A program made the position numbers and the translations under genes. A stretch of DNA of 63,054 nucleotides from an uncultured Clostridia bacterium. Its GTDB lineage: Bacteria > Bacillota > Clostridia > Oscillospirales > Acutalibacteraceae. The stretch is from NCBI GenBank assembly GCA_947632045.1, contig CANRNQ010000010.1, forward strand, positions 1 through 63,054, in the 5' to 3' direction. Each line of letters begins with the position of its first letter. Positions within the stretch are counted from its first letter, which is position 1. This document shows, piece by piece, positions 59,566-63,054 of the stretch. The notes under the pieces are model-generated. The model ran no database searches. It was given only the letters and a program-made list of their open reading frames with translations, and was not told where the DNA came from.

Positions 59566-60276
59566 ATGTTGTTTTTTATATGTGATGATAATTGCGAGGT
59601 TAATAATTTCATTCGTGATAAAATAATCGAAAGATATGATAATAAGGTTAAAACGACGTTATTTACCGATGCAATTGAGCTTATAGAATATATTAAAGAA
59701 AAACAGACGCCTGACGCCATAATAATGGACATTTGCTTTGAAAACGCAAACGGAATAGCCTGCCTCAGAGAAATAAGCGAACTGATAGAAAATATACCGG
59801 TCATTTTCATAACGGGATATATGGAATATTGTCAGGACATTTTTCTTGGATTTAAGCCGTGGGGACTGCTTACAAAGCCGATTGACGAGGAAAAACTGTA
59901 TTATCATACAGATAATTTGGTGACGCAATATAATGGCAAATATCGAACAATAAAGATATTTTTTGGACGAGAGAGCTTTGATATACAGACGGGCGATATA
60001 GAATATGTCGAAAGCAGCGGGAGAAAATCCCTGTATTATATGCGCGATAAGAAAATATTTGAAGAATATATCAAGCTTGACAAGGTTTTCGAGAAGCTAA
60101 AAACAGGATTTATACGCTGTCACAAGAGCTATCTTGTTAATCTTGACTATGTTAAAGATGTTACGGATTCCGACATGGTTTTAAAATCAGGAGTGTTGAT
60201 CCCGATAAGTAGGAGCTGTAAAGACGCAGTTAAGAACGATTATTTTGAATATAACGCCGCGAGGATCGGCTTATAG
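59566..60276 (+). CDS. LytTR-family response regulator (AgrA-like)
   Basis: 236-residue regulator. The receiver domain (1-~118) has acidic residues CDDN (6-9), phospho-acceptor Asp55 in AIIMDICFEN and Lys in LLTKPIDEEKL; the LytTR DNA-binding domain (~130-232) shows IEYVESSGRKSLYY and FIRCHKSYLVNLDYVKDV. It precedes its GHKL kinase by 14 nt. Such pairs usually sense peptides or control bacteriocin and virulence genes; no agrB/agrD-like pair is evident nearby. Confidence 0.93.
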   Translation: MLFFICDDNCEVNNFIRDKIIERYDNKVKTTLFTDAIELIEYIKEKQTPDAIIMDICFENANGIACLREISELIENIPVIFITGYMEYCQDIFLGFKPWGLLTKPIDEEKLYYHTDNLVTQYNGKYRTIKIFFGRESFDIQTGDIEYVESSGRKSLYYMRDKKIFEEYIKLDKVFEKLKTGFIRCHKSYLVNLDYVKDVTDSDMVLKSGVLIPISRSCKDAVKNDYFEYNAARIGL

Positions 60277-60290
60277 AATCGAGGGTAGTT

Positions 60291-61607
60291 ATGCATACGA
60301 TATTTGAAAATTCGCTTTTTTCTCCGGAGCTAATGTTTTCGTGGTTTTTGGATTTATACATATTCATATTTGCGGCAATGCTTGCGCTGAAGCGAAAATA
60401 CAATATACCCGTCACAATTTTGTCCGGAATAGCGGTTTGGTATATCTGTCTTTTTCCGCTTCATTTTGATATTGAGGCAAGCTGGGTTAAATCGACGTTA
60501 GTCGTAATATATTTAGTCTGGCCGCTTATCATGTTTAAAGACAATTTCGTCAAAAAATTCATATTCGGAGTCATTGGATTGCTTTTAGGAATGCTCGCCG
60601 ATATGACCCTTTGCGCGATTTTGTTTAATATGTTCGGGGCAGAGTACCTTGATCCGACGAGAATAGATCTAAGAATGTACTTCGGATTGATCGACGCTTT
60701 ATACAGCGGTATCTATGTTATAATATGGAATAAGCTCGTCAATAAGAAAAATATTATATCCGCTCGTCTGCTGTTATTTGCAGCGTTTACGGTGGTGCAA
60801 ATTGGTTTTGCGCTCTCCTTTATTTTTGTTTTATTTATGATATGGGATATGATTCCGATTAGTATGCAGGCTTGCCTTGGGACGTTAGTTGTAGTTTTCC
60901 TCATTTTATCGATTGCGCTGGAGGTAGTGATATACTATTCAACAAAGCGCGCCCAAAGATTTCAAAAGCTTCAGTCGGATTATGACGCGCTTGAATATCA
61001 AAATAAACTCCAGACGGAATACTATGAGAAAATGCAGGAAAATATTGACGCTACGGCAAAAATAAGGCACGATATAAACAATATTGTCAACATAATAAAG
61101 ATTCAGCTCGCCGCCAATACGGAGGAGAGCAAGAGAAGAGCAGCCGAGCTTACAAACGAAATAAACGAGATAATGCGCAGTACAAGCGCAAGAAAATATT
61201 GCGATAACAGAATTATAAATACTGTTTTGTTTGATAAGGGTAATACGGCGGAAAGTGATGGAATAAAAATATGCGATGAGGTTATTTTAGATGAAACTCT
61301 GAGCATTGAAAATTTTGATTTATGCAGAATATTTGTAAATCTTCTTGACAATGCCATCAAAGCCCTGAAGGGTTACACGGAAAATAAAAATAAGACGATT
61401 TTTATTTCATGTAAAGAAAGCGACGGCTTCCTTTATATAAAGACCGATAATCCGTATTTTGAAAACAATAACGGCGACGACAAAAGTAAAGAAGGCGGAT
61501 ATGGGCTGAGGATAATAGAAGATATTGCGAAAAAATATGAGGGAGCGCTTATAACCAAAAGGGCCGACGGAAGATTTAAAACGATAGTAACATTAAAACT
61601 CCAATGA
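60291..61607 (+). CDS. GHKL-domain sensor histidine kinase (AgrC-like)
   Basis: 438-residue membrane kinase of the AgrC/ComD class. Six or seven transmembrane helices in residues 15-215, a coiled linker (~218-255), the phospho-accepting His260 in KIRHDINNIVNIIK and a GHKL ATPase domain with NLLDNAIKAL (N box) and GYGLRIIEDIAKKYEG. The lack of an external domain suggests it senses a hydrophobic or peptide ligand in the membrane. Pairs with the LytTR regulator upstream. Confidence 0.93.
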   Translation: MHTIFENSLFSPELMFSWFLDLYIFIFAAMLALKRKYNIPVTILSGIAVWYICLFPLHFDIEASWVKSTLVVIYLVWPLIMFKDNFVKKFIFGVIGLLLGMLADMTLCAILFNMFGAEYLDPTRIDLRMYFGLIDALYSGIYVIIWNKLVNKKNIISARLLLFAAFTVVQIGFALSFIFVLFMIWDMIPISMQACLGTLVVVFLILSIALEVVIYYSTKRAQRFQKLQSDYDALEYQNKLQTEYYEKMQENIDATAKIRHDINNIVNIIKIQLAANTEESKRRAAELTNEINEIMRSTSARKYCDNRIINTVLFDKGNTAESDGIKICDEVILDETLSIENFDLCRIFVNLLDNAIKALKGYTENKNKTIFISCKESDGFLYIKTDNPYFENNNGDDKSKEGGYGLRIIEDIAKKYEGALITKRADGRFKTIVTLKLQ

Positions 61608-62015
61608 ATTATCATTTTATCATAAAAATCAGCCGTGCCGTATGATCGCGGAAAAGCAGCTTTTTAATTTTTAAATAGCCCGATTATCGCACTCTTTGCC
61701 GCAGCTTGTGTTCATTTGCGATTTTTATAGTGCAGTTGTAGCCACACAGTCATAGCCATAGCTATAGTTACAGTTGTAGTAGTCATATTCGCATTTATAG
61801 CCGCAGGTACAGTCGGTAAAATGCAAAATTAAATCCAAACTTAAAAACGTCGAAAGACAAAAAATAGTCAGGAAAAATTACTTTTAGCAATACAAATACA
61901 GCTCTTTCGCGCGACGCTCCCACAAAAAGCGGAATCGGTTTAAAATCAATAAAAGTAAAAGCAAATATATCGTTAGAATTGAAATATAAATATATCTGTT
62001 AAAGCTGTATGAGGA
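61608..62015. other. Intergenic region with hexamer-periodic stretch
   Basis: About 400 nt with no confident gene. At about 61732-61820 the sequence is a degenerate six-base repeat (units like CATAGC, TATAGT, TACAGT). On the minus strand this reads as a Tyr/Cys-rich peptide ending at 61725 (residues CEYDYYNCNYSYGYDC), with only TTG start candidates (61838 or 61826) and no SD. The rest is AT-rich and shows nothing that I can name. Confidence 0.4.
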
Positions 62016-62044
62016 TTGACAAATTATTGATTTTTATGTATAAT
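62016..62044 (+). promoter_or_regulatory. Promoter of the reductase leader
   Basis: TTGACA (62016-62021), 17-nt spacer, TATAAT (62039-62044): both hexamers perfect. The leader to the start codon is about 160 nt. Confidence 0.9.
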
Positions 62045-62050
62045 AACATT

Positions 62051-62190
62051 TGTCGCGGAGCGACGTCACTCGGGCGATAATTAATATTTTATGTTCGCGG
62101 GCGTGGCAGACGCGATAGATTTAGGCCACGTTACCTTAGTGAAAAATAGACAAATTATTTAGCTCGGAGTGACTTCGAGCTTTTTCTTTA
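62051..62190 (+). promoter_or_regulatory. Structured leader with terminator, riboswitch-like
   Basis: Elements in order: hairpin GTCGC-GGA-GCGAC (62052-62064); TCACT (62066-62070) pairing with AGTGA (62138-62142) to close a junction; GCGA (62074-62077) with TCGC (62095-62098); CGTGGC (62102-62107) with GCCACG (62125-62130); then a terminator AGCTCG/CGAGCT (62161-62181) followed by TTTTCTTT. The terminator loop GAGTGAC (62167-62173) is complementary to GTCACTC (62065-62071), offering an alternative fold. I do not recognise a known riboswitch class. Confidence 0.5.
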
Positions 62191-62209
62191 ATTATTCAAA
62201 GGTGGTTTT

Positions 62210-62911
62210 ATGAAAATAGTTATTATAAACGGACAAAATCATAAAGGCTCAACATATCACACTGCAAGGCTGTTAGCGGAGAAGGTAGGCGGCGAGATAA
62301 CTGAGTTTTTTCTCCCTAAAGATTTTGGGGAGTTCTGTGTTGGATGTACAAACTGTTTTCAGGAATCCGAAGAAAAGTGTCCTCATTATAATCAACTCAA
62401 ACCGATTACAATCGCTATGCTTGACGCCGATTTAATTATCCTTGCAAGCCCTGTTTATGTATTTCACAGCACAGGATCCATTAAAGCATTTCTTGACCAT
62501 TACGGCTATATGTGGATGGTACATCGCCCAAATGAGAAAATGTTTTCAAAACAGGGTGTTTGTGTTTCCACAGCTGCAGGCGCGGGTATGAAATCAACGA
62601 ATAAAGATATGCTTCATAGCTTATTTTTCTGGGGAGTTCCCAAAAGATACAAAATTGGACTTGCTGTTTTTGAAACAAGATATTCTCATCTGAGTGAGAA
62701 GGTTTTGAAAAAAATCGATAAGAAAACTACCTCTGTCGCTGAAAAAATCAAACGTCGCAGCGGTAAAGTTCATATGAGTCTGCTGACATGGTTTGTATTT
62801 TTTGCTATGCGTATCTTCCATCGCAACGGATTTAACGAAGCAGATAAAAACTATTGGCAAGAAAAGGGATGGACAGATAAAAAGAGACCTTGGAAAAATG
62901 AAGTTTTCTAA
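62210..62911 (+). CDS. Flavodoxin-like NAD(P)H-dependent reductase
   Basis: 233-residue protein of the flavodoxin-fold NADPH-dependent FMN reductase superfamily. The FMN phosphate loop is seen in VIINGQNHKGSTYHTARLL, a Cys cluster CVGCTNCFQ...KC follows (typical of this iron-sulfur-flavoprotein-like subgroup), then LIILASPVYVFHSTGSIKAFLDH. A hydrophobic C-terminal segment (TWFVFFAMRIFH, ~197-208) may touch the membrane. SD AAAGGTGG precedes the ATG. Controlled by the structured leader upstream, if that functions. The gene ends just before an insertion sequence. Confidence 0.88.
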   Translation: MKIVIINGQNHKGSTYHTARLLAEKVGGEITEFFLPKDFGEFCVGCTNCFQESEEKCPHYNQLKPITIAMLDADLIILASPVYVFHSTGSIKAFLDHYGYMWMVHRPNEKMFSKQGVCVSTAAGAGMKSTNKDMLHSLFFWGVPKRYKIGLAVFETRYSHLSEKVLKKIDKKTTSVAEKIKRRSGKVHMSLLTWFVFFAMRIFHRNGFNEADKNYWQEKGWTDKKRPWKNEVF

Positions 62912-62918
62912 ATCAGAT

Positions 62919-63054
62919 GGGCTCTTTTCCTAATACCGTGAAAGTGATATAATAAAAACGGTGATAGGAATGGCAGAGTTTAAAAATTACGAAGAAATGT
63001 TCAGCCAATCCATAGGATTGAAAGATCCATGGAAAGTAGAGAGAGCAGAATATG
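62919..63054 (+). mobile_element. Left end of an ISL3-family insertion sequence
   Basis: The sequence from about 62919 (GGGCTCTTTTCC) looks like the terminal inverted repeat of ISL3-type elements and directly precedes a transposase start. It lies 8 nt after the stop of the reductase gene. The right end is beyond the window, so target duplication cannot be checked. Confidence 0.55.
62970..63054 (+). CDS. ISL3-family transposase (partial, N-terminus)
   Basis: Only the first 28 codons are present: MAEFKNYEEMFSQSIG then LKDPWKVERAEY. The LK(D/E)PW.V sequence near the N-terminus is characteristic of ISL3-family transposases as I know them. The start may be ATG 62970 or ATG 62997. Cut by the window edge. 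Confidence 0.6.
   Translation, partial: MAEFKNYEEMFSQSIGLKDPWKVERAEY

Noticed and set aside
61671-61715. 14-codon minus-strand frame starting MNTSCGKECDN beside the Tyr/Cys-rich stretch
   Set aside because: No SD, very short; Cys content alone is not enough to call a peptide gene.
61740-61829. Hydrophobic plus-strand frame VIAIAIVTVVVVIFAF over the hexamer-periodic region
   Set aside because: No ATG, GTG or TTG start precedes the hydrophobic part after the upstream stop.

Overview
The window looks like chromosomal DNA of an anaerobic, endospore-forming member of the Clostridia, most plausibly an Oscillospirales/Ruminococcaceae-type gut bacterium. The evidence is a complete spoIIIA operon, spoIIR and spoVT, an AddAB recombination nuclease, formate-tetrahydrofolate ligase, an NrdR repressor, tRNA genes with encoded CCA, and a large secreted protein ending in a type I dockerin. 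Genes are moderately GC-rich and the spaces between them are AT-rich, except for five very GC-rich repeat elements.

Layout. 1-1.4 kb: the end of an amino-acid ABC binding protein (cut by the window edge) and four tRNA genes (three Ser, one Arg). 1.5-6.4 kb: spoIIIAA-AH behind a sigma-E-like promoter. 6.7-11.9 kb: a two-component system divergent from a VTC-domain / DUF4956 / beta-helix lipoprotein operon. 12.1-17 kb: tRNA-Leu with a structured leader, a MazG-like pyrophosphohydrolase, and a 1252-residue secreted protein with a seven-repeat RCC1 propeller and dockerin. 17.3-20.6 kb: an ABC exporter operon. 20.9-25.6 kb: a decayed M20 peptidase, DUF2325 behind a DtxR-like palindrome, small conserved genes and a decayed Phd-type antitoxin. 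25.6-37.2 kb: lgt, a TIM-barrel isomerase, nrdR, a MocR regulator, a glycan pair (sugar transferase and O-antigen-ligase-like protein), nadE, Lrp regulator plus aminotransferase, ispE, spoIIR. 37.3-52.5 kb: Trk potassium uptake, addBA, adenine deaminase, DUF4234/DUF2752, spoVT and a PASTA pseudokinase. 52.7-59.1 kb: an XRE regulator, a histidine phosphatase, leuB, fhs, tsaE-tsaB-rpiB. 59.5-63 kb: a LytTR/GHKL pair, a 600-nt region without a clear gene, a flavodoxin-like reductase behind a structured leader, and the left edge of an ISL3-type insertion sequence.

The most striking unexplained signal is a family of five dispersed intergenic elements of about 126-180 bp (6507, 23569, 28008, 55494, 59235). 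Each folds into the same cloverleaf: an outer stem, a first hairpin, a central A-tract/T-tract stem that resembles a bidirectional terminator, and a second hairpin. Stem sequences change in compensating pairs between copies. All five lie downstream of a plus-strand stop codon, all in the same orientation. The second is the leader ahead of the reductase at 62210: a perfect-spacing promoter, a multi-helix fold and a terminator whose loop is complementary to the leader start. Neither matches a class that I recognise.
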